Notes: a model not told the origin generated them from the sequence alone. DNA of 64,000 nt from Halomarina halobia (GCF_029338575.1 NZ_CP119993.1:1098940-1162939), one strand, 5' to 3'; shown: positions 53,812-63,118, counted from the first letter of the stretch. Numbers and translations: made by a program.

Positions 53812-53985
53812 CTACGTCGGTCGCACCCGGACAGACCGCGTTCGCCCCGGCGCCCGCCGGCCCTCCTCGGCGATGTGCCTGGTTAGCCCGACGACACCCC
53901 ACTTCGAGGGCGTGTAGTGGGCGACGGCGAGCAAGCTCCCCCGGCGTTCAGCCGCCGACGCGACGGCGGCGATCCGCCGTCCATC
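53812..53985 (-). pseudogene. SDR dehydrogenase remnant
   Basis: The minus strand reads RIAAVASAAERRGSLLAVAH, then YTPSKWGVVGLTRHIAEEG, which is the catalytic Tyr/Lys segment of a short-chain dehydrogenase. In the next frame ANAVCPGATDVVGT follows, the family NAVCPG segment. The N-terminal cofactor half and the C-terminus are missing. Confidence 0.65.
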
Positions 53986-54276
53986 AGTTCGGCGTACGCC
54001 GCTGCAGCACAGCTCTGGACGCCCGTTCGAGTCGTCGTCGATCACTGGCTCACAGGGCTCGTGAGTGATCCTCTCGTAGGATCCGGGATCGATGATCGCG
54101 GCGTCTCCGCCGAGCAACTCCATCCTCGCACGTCGACCGTTTCACCCGTCGGTATCTAGCTGTACCGTCGACACCACGCCCCCAGACGGACAGGGAGTCG
54201 CTGGACGGAGTGGTCGTCAGTACGGAAGTCGAGCCGGCGATCGGTCGAGGAAAGGACGGCCCGGAACGAGTCCGCG

Positions 54277-55581
54277 TCAGGCGAACCCGAACATCCGGGG
54301 CAGGAACAGCACCACGTCGGGGACGAAGATAACGAGCAACAGCACCGCGAAGAGGGGGATGTAGAACGGTCCGACTCCCCGAATGATGTCGAGTAGATCC
54401 AGATTCGTTACCCGTTCGAGGACGAACAGGACGACGCCGAACGGCGGCGTGATGAGGCCGATCATGAGCGTGATCATCATCACGATCCCGAACACGAGCG
54501 GGTCGATGCCGAGCCCTGGGAAGGTGGGTGCGAGGATCGGGACAGTGATGAGGATGATCGCGAGGGTCTCCATGAATGTCCCGAAGACGAGGAGCACCAC
54601 CACGAGCAGTAACGTGGCGACGATCGCGGTGTCGGCGACCGTGAGTAGCGTCTCGGTCAGGTACCGGGGAACGCCCGATATCGTGACGAGGAACCCATAG
54701 AGGTTCGCGAGGCCGATGATCAGTATGAGCGCGGCCGTGTCAATAAACGTCTTCTTGATGACAGCGTACAGCGTTTCCCCGTCGAGTGAGCGGTAGTAGA
54801 ACGCGCCGAGGAAGGTCGCGTACATGACGGCCACGACGGCGGACTCGGTTGGGGTGAAGTACCCGGAGATGATGCCTCCGATGATTATCACGGGGGCGAC
54901 GAAGGCCGGAGCAGCCCGCACCAAGGTGCCGAGGAGCTTCCGTGCGTTGTACGCGTTGCGCGATGCGAACCCCTCCCTGATGGCGATGTACGTCACCATC
55001 CCCATCAGGGACACGCCCATCAGAATGCCCGGGATGACACCGGCGATGAACAGCGCACCGATCGACACCTGCGCCATCACGCCGTAGACGATCATCGGAA
55101 TACTCGGCGGGATGATGGGCCCAATGGTCGATGACGCGGCGGTGATTCCGGCCGAGAACCCGGGTTCGTATCCCCGATCGGTCATCGCTTCGTACTCGAT
55201 CGTCCCGAGACCAGCGGCGTCGGCGACGGCCGCGCCACTCATCCCCGAGAAGATCATGCTGACCACGACGTTGACGTGACCGAGACCGCCGGGGAGCGGA
55301 CCGACGGCTTCTTCCGCGAAGTCGAAGATGTCGGACGTCATCCCGATGACGTTCATGATGCGCCCCGCGAACAGGAAGAACGGGATCGCGAGGAGTGTGA
55401 ACGAGTTCATCCCCGTGTACATGCGTTGTGCGATCACCTGGGCATTGAAGTCCGGGCCGACTGGGAGTACCATCACCACGATGGCGCTCAAGCCGATCGC
55501 GTACGCGACGGGGACACCGAGCACGTACAGTAACAGGAGCACGAGGATGAACGCCAACGTCAGGGTGAGCATCTCGGCCAC
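54277..55581 (-). CDS. dctM: TRAP transporter large permease (DctM)
   Basis: A 434-aa membrane protein with about 12-13 spans, the substrate-translocating subunit of a TRAP transporter. Signature pieces are FFLFAGRIMNVIGMTSDIFD, VSMIFSGMSGAAVADAAGLG, AGITAASSTIGPIIPPSIPM and TPTESAVVAVMYATFLGAFY. It starts 3 nt after the DctQ stop and is the last gene of the dctP-dctQ-dctM operon. TRAP systems import organic acids and sugar acids with sodium. Confidence 0.94.
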   Translation of the reverse strand: MAEMLTLTLAFILVLLLLYVLGVPVAYAIGLSAIVVMVLPVGPDFNAQVIAQRMYTGMNSFTLLAIPFFLFAGRIMNVIGMTSDIFDFAEEAVGPLPGGLGHVNVVVSMIFSGMSGAAVADAAGLGTIEYEAMTDRGYEPGFSAGITAASSTIGPIIPPSIPMIVYGVMAQVSIGALFIAGVIPGILMGVSLMGMVTYIAIREGFASRNAYNARKLLGTLVRAAPAFVAPVIIIGGIISGYFTPTESAVVAVMYATFLGAFYYRSLDGETLYAVIKKTFIDTAALILIIGLANLYGFLVTISGVPRYLTETLLTVADTAIVATLLLVVVLLVFGTFMETLAIILITVPILAPTFPGLGIDPLVFGIVMMITLMIGLITPPFGVVLFVLERVTNLDLLDIIRGVGPFYIPLFAVLLLVIFVPDVVLFLPRMFGFA

Positions 55582-55584
55582 GGT

Positions 55585-56163
55585 CTAGTCACCCCCCTCG
55601 CCGTCCGGCATCGCGAGATTCCCGTTACCACCCTTCGGTTCTGACACTCCCGCCGTGATCGGGGCTTCATCGGATAACCACACGAGTATCGTTTCCTCGA
55701 TGGCGAACAGGATGACGATCCCGAACATGACGCCGAGGACGATCTGAGCGTGGCCCACGGTCAACCAGTCTATCGTCGCGAGCGTCACGCCGAGGGTCCG
55801 GTTCGTGGCTCGGTCGACGGCATGGATGACCAGTATGGAGAACACGACGATCATGATATTCGAGAACGTGATCAGGACCTTCTGGGTGCGTGCTGAGAGG
55901 AGCCGGAACAGGGGACGGATCGATATGTTGTCGTCGTTCCGCATGGCGTACGGTGCACCGACGAAGACCATGATGACGAGCAGGTACCGCGCCAGTTCTT
56001 CCGTCCAGACCGTACTGAAGCCGAGGTCGACGAACCGCATGAGGATCTGGAATGCGGCTATGAGGTTGATGATGACGAACAGCGCGATCCCGAGTAATAC
56101 GGTTCCCTGCTCTACGTAGTCGAAAGCACGGTCCACTTTGGAAACCACCTTGGATACGTTCAT
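55585..56163 (-). CDS. dctQ: TRAP transporter small permease (DctQ)
   Basis: A 192-aa protein with four spans (VLLGIALFVIINLIAAFQIL, LLVIMVFVGAPYAMR, VLITFSNIMIVVFSILVIHA, VLGVMFGIVILFAIEETILV). The FSTVWTEELARYLLVIMVF motif is typical for DctQ. It is located between the binding protein and the large permease as expected; the gap to dctP is about 30 nt and to dctM 3 nt. The acidic tail is normal for halophiles. Confidence 0.9.
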   Translation of the reverse strand: MNVSKVVSKVDRAFDYVEQGTVLLGIALFVIINLIAAFQILMRFVDLGFSTVWTEELARYLLVIMVFVGAPYAMRNDDNISIRPLFRLLSARTQKVLITFSNIMIVVFSILVIHAVDRATNRTLGVTLATIDWLTVGHAQIVLGVMFGIVILFAIEETILVWLSDEAPITAGVSEPKGGNGNLAMPDGEGGD

Positions 56164-56195
56164 AATGTGGCGACTATCTGGGGTGCGTTAGAACG

Positions 56196-57275
56196 TCAGG
56201 CGAGGCCCATCACTTCCTCGAAGGACGGGTCCCAGCGATTCTCGAAGAACCGCTCGAGTTGAGGTCGCCCCGCTTCGACGAACGCCTCCTGGTCGACATC
56301 TTCCGCCCGCGTGATGGTCGTGCCGTGCTCTTCCTCGGCTTTCTTGAGCAGGACGTCGACCTCCGACCGCGTCTCCTCGTTCGCCCATTCGATCGCCTCG
56401 TCCAGGCTCTCCTGGATCATCTGCTGGTCGTCGCTGGAGAGGTCCTGCCAGAGGGCCTCGTTGATAAGCCAGCTGAGCCCCTGAAGCAGGTGTTGGGTCT
56501 CCGAGAAGTGCGTCTGGACCTCGTAGAGACTCGTATCCATGAACTGCTGGATTGGACCTTCGGACGCCTCGACGACGCCGGTCTCGAGTGCGGAGTAGAG
56601 TTCGTCGAACGCGACGGGCGTCGCGTTCACGCCGATTTCCTGCCAGGTCTTGACCCACGTCTCGAACTGTGGCAGTCGCATGTCGAGGCCTTGGACGTCG
56701 TCCGGGTGCTTCACGACCTTGTTCGAGGTCGTGCCGCGGAGCCCCCGGAAGGATTCGCTGAGTTGGCGCTGATTACCTTGGTTGATGATCTTCTCGTTGA
56801 ATCCGCCGTCGGCGTACGTGTACTCCTCTTGCATCGCCACGAAGTGATCCCAGTTCTGGGCGACGAAGGGCGCTTCGAGGAACCCGTACTCTGGGCCGTA
56901 CGCGGCGGCTACCGACGAGATACTCGTGCCGTGCATGTCGACCGTGCCGGATGCGACTGCTTCGATCTGGTCTTCCTCGCCACCGACGGATGCAGCAAGT
57001 ACGTCGAACGTGATCCGACCGTCGGTCGCCGAATCGACGTTGTCGGCGAATCGACTGGCGAGCTTCGTCTGCGTGTGCTCCGGGTTGAACGGCGTCGCGA
57101 TGGACAGGCTCCGGCTCTCTCCGCCACCACCGCCCCCGCCCCCACCGCTGCCACCGCCGCCGTTCCCGTCGTTCCCATCGTTTCCACCGAGGCACCCTGC
57201 GAGGCCGGTGAGTACCATAGCGCCCCCGGCTCCGAGTGCTCGCAAGTAGCTACGACGACTGGTCCGTGATACCAT
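56196..57275 (-). CDS. dctP: TRAP solute-binding protein (DctP), lipoprotein
   Basis: A 359-aa extracytoplasmic binding protein. The N-terminus has a twin-arginine motif (SRRSYLRALGAGG) and a lipobox LAGC, so it is exported folded and lipid-anchored. A low-complexity linker of Asn, Asp and Gly (about 29-52) then leads to the mature domain, SLSIATPFNPEHTQTKLASR. The DctP ligand region is DVQGLDMRLPQFETWVKTWQ, with the conserved arginine in MRLP that usually binds the carboxylate. A sugar acid or other carboxylate is therefore the likely ligand. Divergent from the SAF-domain oxidoreductase. Confidence 0.93.
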   Translation of the reverse strand: MVSRTSRRSYLRALGAGGAMVLTGLAGCLGGNDGNDGNGGGGSGGGGGGGGGESRSLSIATPFNPEHTQTKLASRFADNVDSATDGRITFDVLAASVGGEEDQIEAVASGTVDMHGTSISSVAAAYGPEYGFLEAPFVAQNWDHFVAMQEEYTYADGGFNEKIINQGNQRQLSESFRGLRGTTSNKVVKHPDDVQGLDMRLPQFETWVKTWQEIGVNATPVAFDELYSALETGVVEASEGPIQQFMDTSLYEVQTHFSETQHLLQGLSWLINEALWQDLSSDDQQMIQESLDEAIEWANEETRSEVDVLLKKAEEEHGTTITRAEDVDQEAFVEAGRPQLERFFENRWDPSFEEVMGLA

Positions 57276-57420
57276 ACCTACAGCCTTGCCAACCTAGGTT
57301 ATCAATATATCGTGTCGGGGAATTTTTGCCTATACAATAACTTATAAAAGTGGATCTTGCATGGTCTGACACAGATTCCACCTCCGACCGGACGCGACCG
57401 CAGCCAGTCCTCACGCAACC
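57276..57420. promoter_or_regulatory. Divergent promoter of dctP and the SAF-domain oxidoreductase
   Basis: For dctP the minus strand has a TATA-like run (TATATTGA, about 57301-57309) roughly 25-30 nt before its ATG, fitting a leaderless transcript. For the plus gene CTTATAAAAG lies at 57341-57350, about 75 nt before the ATG at 57421, so that message would have a leader of about 45 nt. A regulator such as the IclR protein at 60930 could act here; no clear palindrome was seen. Confidence 0.5.
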
Positions 57421-58776
57421 ATGATCAATACTCATCGCAAACTGGGGGAACTAGACGAACCGATCGACGTCGGAATAATCGGTGCCGGCCTGTTCGGGAC
57501 GAAACTGATGGACCAGATCGCGCGAGTCCAAGGCATACGAACGGTCGCTGTCGCCGACCTGAACCTCGACGCCGCCGAGCAGTCCCTCGAGGAAGCCGGT
57601 GTCGCCGACCGCAGGACGCGAGCGTCAGGGACCGACAGCATCGATCGAGCCATCGCCGACGACAAGATCGCCGTCACGGACGACGCGATCGCGCTCACGG
57701 CATCGGGCGTCGACGTCGTCGTCGAGTCGACCGGCGTCCCGGACGCCGGGGCTCGCCACGCGTACAACGCGATACTCGAGGGGAAACACGTCGTCATGGT
57801 GACCGTCGAGACCGACACCGTCGTCGGCCCGCTCCTCGCAGACATGGCAGCGAGCGCCGGCGTGACGTACTCGCTCGCGTACGGTGATCAGCCCGCACTC
57901 ATCGTCGAGCTGTACGACTGGGCTCGAAGCATCGGCATGGATGTCGTCGCCGTCGGCAAAGGGAATCCGTATCGCGAGGAGTATCGGCTGGGGACGCCCG
58001 ACGATGTCTTCGAGCGCTACGGGTTCAACGACTCGTTCGTCGAGGACCACGGCCTGAACCCGCGGATGTACAACTCGTTCCTCGACGGCACGAAGGTCGC
58101 CGTCGAGATGTGCGCCGTCGCCAACGCCCTCGACCTCGAACCGGACGTCTCCGGCATGCACCTCCCGACGTGCGAGATCCCGGAGATACCGAACGAACTC
58201 CGTCCGGCCGAGGACGGCGGACTCCTCGACGGGACCGGCGTCGTCGACACCGTCAGCACGCTCTATCCCGACGGCACGAGTGTCGACCACAGCATCAGTT
58301 TCGGCGTCTTCGTCGTTACCTCGACCCCGAACCGCGCCGTCGCCGAGTACATCGAGCAGAACAGCTGCGACGGACTGTACGTCTCCGACGACGGCGAGTA
58401 CCAGGTGTTCTATCGTCCCTACCACCTCCCGGGCGTCGAGACGACCATCAGCATCGCCAGCGCGGCACTCGAGAACGAACCGACGGGAGTCGCTCGCACG
58501 CACGCGGCAGAGGTCGTCGCCGCCGCGAAACGCGATCTCTCGCCGGGCGACGAACTCGACGGCGGTGGCGGCTACACCGTCTACGGAACGCTCGAAACGG
58601 CGGAACGCGCGGCGAGCGAGGGATACGTTCCCTTCGAGTTGCTCGACGGCGCGGAGGTCGTCGCGGACGTCTCGACGGACGACGTCATCACGTACGACGA
58701 CGTGAGCCTCGACGAGTCGTCGTTCATCTACACGCTCAGAGCGATCCAGGACGAACGGATGGCCGGCGGCCGATGA
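57421..58776 (+). CDS. NAD(P)-binding oxidoreductase with C-terminal SAF domain
   Basis: A 451-aa two-part protein. The N-terminal Rossmann domain resembles homoserine dehydrogenase (VGIIGAGLFGTKLMDQIARV, then VVVESTGVPDAGARHAYNAI), with a central catalytic-type domain (SLAYGDQPALIVELYDWARS, VAVGKGNPYREEY). The C-terminal stretch (AKRDLSPGDELDGGGGYTVY) is an SAF-like domain as in antifreeze proteins and FlgA. Such proteins are widespread beside TRAP or ABC sugar-acid transporters; activity is not assigned. Divergence from dctP strongly suggests that it acts on the imported compound. The ATG at 57421 is the first after the promoter. Confidence 0.82.
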   Translation: MINTHRKLGELDEPIDVGIIGAGLFGTKLMDQIARVQGIRTVAVADLNLDAAEQSLEEAGVADRRTRASGTDSIDRAIADDKIAVTDDAIALTASGVDVVVESTGVPDAGARHAYNAILEGKHVVMVTVETDTVVGPLLADMAASAGVTYSLAYGDQPALIVELYDWARSIGMDVVAVGKGNPYREEYRLGTPDDVFERYGFNDSFVEDHGLNPRMYNSFLDGTKVAVEMCAVANALDLEPDVSGMHLPTCEIPEIPNELRPAEDGGLLDGTGVVDTVSTLYPDGTSVDHSISFGVFVVTSTPNRAVAEYIEQNSCDGLYVSDDGEYQVFYRPYHLPGVETTISIASAALENEPTGVARTHAAEVVAAAKRDLSPGDELDGGGGYTVYGTLETAERAASEGYVPFELLDGAEVVADVSTDDVITYDDVSLDESSFIYTLRAIQDERMAGGR

Positions 58777-58899
58777 ACAGACAGACGGCCGGTGAGTACC
58801 GCGTACGGACGACCTCCCTTCCGAAGTGAGGGATTCGGGGCCGTCTCGGTCGCTCGCTTCGCGAACGACGGTCGGACGAGCGTTCGGAACAACCGTTCG

Positions 58900-58909
58900 A
58901 TATTTATAG
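58900..58909 (+). promoter_or_regulatory. TATA box of the universal stress gene
   Basis: ATATTTATAG lies about 27 nt before the ATG at 58932, giving a transcript start close to the start codon. Confidence 0.55.
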
Positions 58910-58931
58910 CTCCTGGCCATCGTCCCCTTCT

Positions 58932-59381
58932 ATGGCAATCCTTGTCGTAGTTGACGACGACGAACACGTCGGGGATATCGAGGAGACGATTCGCGTCGCG
59001 ACGGACATGGCACAGGTGTACGAAGACGAACTGGTAGCGCTCAACGTGATATCCAAGGACGAATTCCTCAAGGAACAACAGGGGAAGACGTCCATCGCCG
59101 ACGTCGAACCGGAACCCATCAGGCGCTACGAGCGCGAGGCCGCCGACCGCGCCAGGGCGCTCGTCGAGCAGATTCTGGACGAACCGCTGGACGTGACGTA
59201 CCTGGGACGGGTCGCGGACCCGGCCGACGAGATCGTCGAAACCGGACGCGAGGTCGACGCTCGATTTATTGTCATCGGCGCACGCCGACGGTCTCCGGTC
59301 GGGAAGGCGATCTTCGGGTCGACCACTCAGTCCGTCCTCCTGAGCGCGGACCGACCAGTCGTCACGGTCATGGAAGGATGA
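58932..59381 (+). CDS. Universal stress protein (UspA family)
   Basis: A 149-aa UspA-family protein. The first strand is AILVVVDDDEHVGDIEETIR and the ATP-binding motif is VIGARRRSPVGKAIFGSTTQ with the final strand VLLSADRPVVTVM. The GxRRRSPVGK-x9-GS pattern indicates an ATP-binding member. Haloarchaeal universal stress proteins often lie next to transporters and are thought to regulate them; here it follows the TRAP and SAF-domain genes and has its own promoter. Confidence 0.9.
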   Translation: MAILVVVDDDEHVGDIEETIRVATDMAQVYEDELVALNVISKDEFLKEQQGKTSIADVEPEPIRRYEREAADRARALVEQILDEPLDVTYLGRVADPADEIVETGREVDARFIVIGARRRSPVGKAIFGSTTQSVLLSADRPVVTVMEG

Positions 59382-59414
59382 CGATGCTGACCGAAGACCC
59401 GGGCCGCCCGGGTA

Positions 59415-59771
59415 CGGACGTGACCGAGGGTCAGAGCGTGCACCCTCCGTGCGATGTTCCGCGCGATGGGGTTCGATGACGACCAGAGCTCGTCTCTGAT
59501 CAGCGTCACCGACCCCACGGCGGACGCCACGCCCTGCAACGTCAACCTTGCCGTGGAGGTCGTCCGAGAGGACCGGCGGCCGTCGGACGTTCCCACTCGA
59601 GAGTCCGTCGAGAATGCCATCGCGGTACAGGCCGCGACCGGCGGCTCGACCGGCGGTGTCCTCCACCTGCTCGCGATGGCGTGCGGGGCGGGTATCGATC
59701 TCGAACTCACGGACTTCGATCCGGCCGCGAACGGGGCCGTCACGAACTCAGGCTGTTCGGACCGTCAGTAG
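59415..59771 (+). pseudogene. IlvD/Edd dehydratase remnant with internal deletion
   Basis: The frame reads MFRAMGFDDDQSSSLISVTD, then PTADATPCNVNLAVEV, the N-terminal part of dihydroxyacid or sugar-acid dehydratases including the first cluster cysteine. It then jumps to ESVENAIAVQAATGGSTGGV, LHLLAMACGAGIDLELTDFD, which belongs about 200 residues later in the family. The rest is missing. The family normally has GGSTN, here GGSTG. Sugar-acid dehydratases are in this family, so a lost step of sugar-acid breakdown is possible. Confidence 0.75.
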
Positions 59772-60929
59772 CGGTTTCGACGGGCTCTCGGAGCGGGGCG
59801 ATGGGATGGGGAGCTCGGGAGACGGGGGCGTGGATCCCCCGTTGAATCGTTCACCACGCCGTATCGAGCGCGTCGAGGTCGTCGCGCCGGGTGTGGCGTG
59901 GGACCGGCCCTGCCCGCGCCAATCCACCATTAAAGAACATTCGATATAGTCGAAGGTATATGTGACCATACCACACGCGACGGTCGCAGAGTGTGCTTTG
60001 AGAGGGCGTTCGAGTCGGTGACGAACGCCAGATCTCCAGAAGGATTGCCAGACGTCCGCATCACCGCCAGACTGGTCTCGGAATCACGCGAGAGAGGTGA
60101 TCACCCGATAACCACTCGATCGGGCCGTCGCACCCTGTGCTACGAGTTACCGTGGACCGCATCCACGTCTCGTGAATATTAGATACTCTACGACTATCGT
60201 GGGCGGAAACGGTTCCGATGACGCCCGCATCGGGACTGGAAGCGAAAGCCGTCGGCGTCGACCTCTGGTCGACAGCGCACGGAGTACGGCCCGTTCGAGG
60301 CCCGCCATCGGACGTATCCTGCAGGAATCTGCGGCTGCGTTCGGGCGAGCGTTTCGTTGTGAGTGTCTTCCGAGATACCCCACGGTCGCGCCCGAAATCG
60401 AGGACGTCGGGACCGAGGCAGCATTGTGACGGTCCGAGTTCCGGGGATCGATTCCCTGTCCGGAGTCCAGCGTCCGAATCGCCTACTGACGACGGTCTCA
60501 CCCAGTCGGTCTCCGACACTACGACGAAAGGTGGGAAGCGGTTGGGCGAGGAGTCGGTCTCGAGACGACCTGTCCCCTTTCGCCGCAACACATCCCCCGG
60601 AATTCACGAGAATAGAATATCTATATTATAATAGGTTTGGGGGTACATCGCTCTCAGCGGTTCGGTACTCGTGACTGGCCGGGGATGGACTCCGCTAGAG
60701 AGGTGAGACGGAGCCGTCTGTTACCGTCGCTGTAACGAGTTACGACTTTATGATCGTCCCCGGAAGTCGCAACCGCGTTCGAACCGGGTCCGAACCGTCG
60801 CGACCACGAACCCTTCGTCCGCATTCCTCGGGCGGGGTTCCGAGACCGACTGATCCGAAACGCGTCAAAGGAACCCGATCCATCGATCTCCCCCGACCCG
60901 TACCGACGAGTCAGCCGCGCCCGGCCCGA
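59772..60929. other. Region without recognised gene, with regulatory-like motifs
   Basis: About 1.2 kb of mainly GC-rich sequence with open frames in several directions, none recognised and none with acidic haloarchaeal composition. The 10-mer TCTCGTGAAT occurs at 60168-60177 and, on the other strand, at 60602-60611, the latter followed by a TATA-like run. Probably a decayed gene or genes. Confidence 0.45.
60602..60624 (+). promoter_or_regulatory. Promoter-like motif shared with the IclR gene
   Basis: ATTCACGAGAA followed by GAAT after two bases and then an AT-rich block. The same arrangement is found on the minus strand upstream of the IclR gene (61717-61740). No recognisable gene follows this copy. 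Confidence 0.5.
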
Positions 60930-61688
60930 TCACTTCGGTCCGTAGAATGATCGGATGTCCGCCTCGAACTGTCGCTTCACGTCGAGTATGATCTCGGGAA
61001 ACTCCTCGTGGAGCTTCTCGCCGGCGATCCGGTAGGTGGGACCGCCGACGCTCAGCGCGCCAAGGACGGACGAATCCGGGCGCTTCACCGCCACACCGAC
61101 CGCGGAGAGACCGTTCAGCATCTCCTCCTGGTTGAACGCGAGCCCGGTGTGTCGGATCTCCTCGAGCTCGTCGAACAGTTCGTCCTCGTCCGTGATCGTC
61201 TGATCGGTCTGTGCTGGCAGCCCCCACTCATCGATCACCTCGGAGACCGCCTCGTCCGTCATCTCCGCCAGGAGCGCCTTGCCGACGGCAGTGGTGTGCA
61301 TGTCGAAGACGTTCCCGGTGTCGTACGCCGGGTCGTACGCCGTGCTGGCGCCGTTCAGGACGATCACCTGGCCGTGCTCCTCGACACAGAAGTTCGCCCC
61401 CTCGTTCGTGTCGTTCGCGAGCCGCTCCACGTTGTCCGCAGCGAACTGGTACTCCGGTTTCCGTTGCTTCGTGAAGTTCCCGTAGTGGAAGAACTGTAGC
61501 CCGAGGTGGTACTCGTTCCCCTCCTTGACGAGCAACTGGTTCGCCTCGAGCGTCTTCAGATGCCCGTGCACGGTACTGTTCGCGAGACCGAGGCGGTCGC
61601 TAATCTCGGGCATCGTCGCCCCGTCGAGCTCTTTGAGCAGGTCGATGATCTCGAACGACGTTTCGGTCGTCTGGATTCGCCTCGACAT
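60930..61688 (-). CDS. IclR-family transcriptional regulator
   Basis: A 252-aa IclR regulator. The N-terminal winged helix is SFEIIDLLKELDGATMPEIS then DRLGLANSTVHGHLKTLEAN; the ligand domain has FCVEEHGQVIVLNGAST, MHTTAVGKALLAEMTD and VGVAVKRPDSSVLGALSVGG. The start MSRRIQTTETSF at 61688 was preferred to an in-frame ATG 21 nt upstream because it is the usual haloarchaeal IclR start. A TATA-like run lies about 30-40 nt upstream together with the ATTCACGAGAA motif, so it may regulate itself. A plausible regulator of the TRAP and sugar-acid genes. Confidence 0.9.
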   Translation of the reverse strand: MSRRIQTTETSFEIIDLLKELDGATMPEISDRLGLANSTVHGHLKTLEANQLLVKEGNEYHLGLQFFHYGNFTKQRKPEYQFAADNVERLANDTNEGANFCVEEHGQVIVLNGASTAYDPAYDTGNVFDMHTTAVGKALLAEMTDEAVSEVIDEWGLPAQTDQTITDEDELFDELEEIRHTGLAFNQEEMLNGLSAVGVAVKRPDSSVLGALSVGGPTYRIAGEKLHEEFPEIILDVKRQFEADIRSFYGPK

Positions 61689-62372
61689 TGGTATACAGTA
61701 CCGCGTCACCGACCAACATAAAGATTCGGTTCTCGTGAATCCGCGGGAGCAGCGGGGCGTCTACGGGGCTGTCGACCGGGCGCGTCACAGAGCACCGACC
61801 AGTGACGGTCGGTCGTCACCCTGACGAAGAGCCACTCGCTGTCCGCTCGTCCTCCCGTGTTTCCTCTGATTGTATCGTGCCCGTACATAGAACATTATCC
61901 ATGAATTATATATAAAATTAGTCGGACGGGATCGAGATAACGACCGTATGTCTGTTATCCCCGCCGCTGAACCCGGGCATCGAGATAGAGAGATAACGAA
62001 GTCTGTCCGCTCCACGGAATTGATAGCAGATGAGTGTAATCCGGGCTGCGGGAATCTAGTCAAGACGCGTGCGAACCCGCTCTTTCGTCCGCTCTTTCGG
62101 CGATCGCACCGCGCTCTCGCCATTGAATGCGCAGAAGCCGACCGTTTGTCCGGGTCGACGAACAAACGGTCGGTAGATATGTGGATCATCAACGTACCAC
62201 ATACGCCGCGAGTTATCCCATAGATACGGGCGCGACGCATCGAAAAGTCAACGACGGTGCCGCCGTCCATGTGAATGTCCTCGTCGACCGTCCAACCGTC
62301 ATCGTCGTCGCCTTCAGTGATGGACGACGTCGATCCATCAAACAGTAATACTCTTTACTCATATGAGGGATG
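61689..62372. other. Promoter of IclR gene and uncharacterised spacer
   Basis: The first 60 bp are the IclR promoter with the TCTCGTGAAT motif at 61731-61740. An AT-rich block (ATTATATATAAAATTA) lies at about 61905-61920. Open frames crossing 61950-62340 on both strands were not recognised. Confidence 0.45.
61717..61740 (-). promoter_or_regulatory. IclR promoter motif
   Basis: On the minus strand ATTCACGAGAA, two bases, GAATCTTTATG. The AT-rich end acts as TATA region about 30 nt before the IclR start at 61688. The same composite motif recurs at 60602-60624, and its 10-mer core at 60168-60177. Confidence 0.55.
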
Positions 62373-63118
62373 GGTGCTGCCTGATCAGGCTAGGTTCGAG
62401 CCGCGAACAGGTCGTTGAGTGACTTGGTCATGACGCTCGCAGACCTGCTCGGCAAGAGCGTAGATCGGTATTCTGAAGAATTATGAGAAATGAGCGGACG
62501 GCGATCGCGTCAGGGCGTTCGCCGTCCGCGGCCACGCGATCGGTTGTTCGCTTAGAGAGACAACAGACGTTCTTCGGCGATTCTGCGTGGAACGCTCGCA
62601 TCAATCGATCTTTTAGTTGGTATATCGCGTATCTGATGGCGTTGTTAGCCTATCTGAGACGCAGTCGAAGCGGGTCGCGGGTGACGAGGCTGCTATTGAG
62701 ATTGACGGTAAGTGACCTCGGTTGTATGCTCCAATCGACCTGGGCACGAAGGCAGTCCTCGACATTCGGTTGTTTGGACGGCATGACACCGGTCCGGCGG
62801 CTTGCGTTTCTGGCTGGGTTCAACGAGAAACACGATCTCTCAGACACCGTGTTTCTCGTCGATCAGTTCGGCTATCGGACTGCCCTTGCTCGAGTAGGGT
62901 TGAACGGTCGGGTGGATTATACTGACCGAAACCTGATCGAAAGGTAGTTTCATACGCTCAAAATGCGCATCGGCCGTTTCCATAACTCGTGGGTGGGCAG
63001 TCGGTCGAGCGCACGCGAGTGGATTGAACAGTTCGTGCATCACAACAACCATCAAAGACCGCACCAATCACCCGATGGGAGAACGCCATCTGACGAGGTA
63101 CTAAACTAGACAGTACCG
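62373..63118 (+). mobile_element. Second IS6-type element, transposase decayed
   Basis: The transposase starts at about 62430 (MTLADLLGKSVDRYSEELWE), matching the N-terminus of the copy at 7959-8747. The central DDE part is scrambled by frameshifts, then LAGFNEKHDLSDTVFLVDQF, LNGRVDYTDRNLIER, an in-frame TAG, FHTLKMRIGRFHNSWVGS and HQRPHQSPDGRTPSDEVLN follow to a stop at 63107. The right end (GGTACTGTCTAGTT on the minus strand) resembles the ends of the first element; the left end is a weak match at 62373. It differs enough from the first copy to be a separate subfamily. Confidence 0.75.

Noticed and set aside
57625..58920. 431-codon minus-strand open frame
   Set aside because: It lies antisense to the Rossmann/SAF oxidoreductase and has the same repeated-valine/arginine look as other shadow frames.
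60061..60631. Overlapping 130- to 180-codon frames on both strands
   Set aside because: No recognisable motifs, many cysteines and arginines, and no haloarchaeal acidic bias on either strand.
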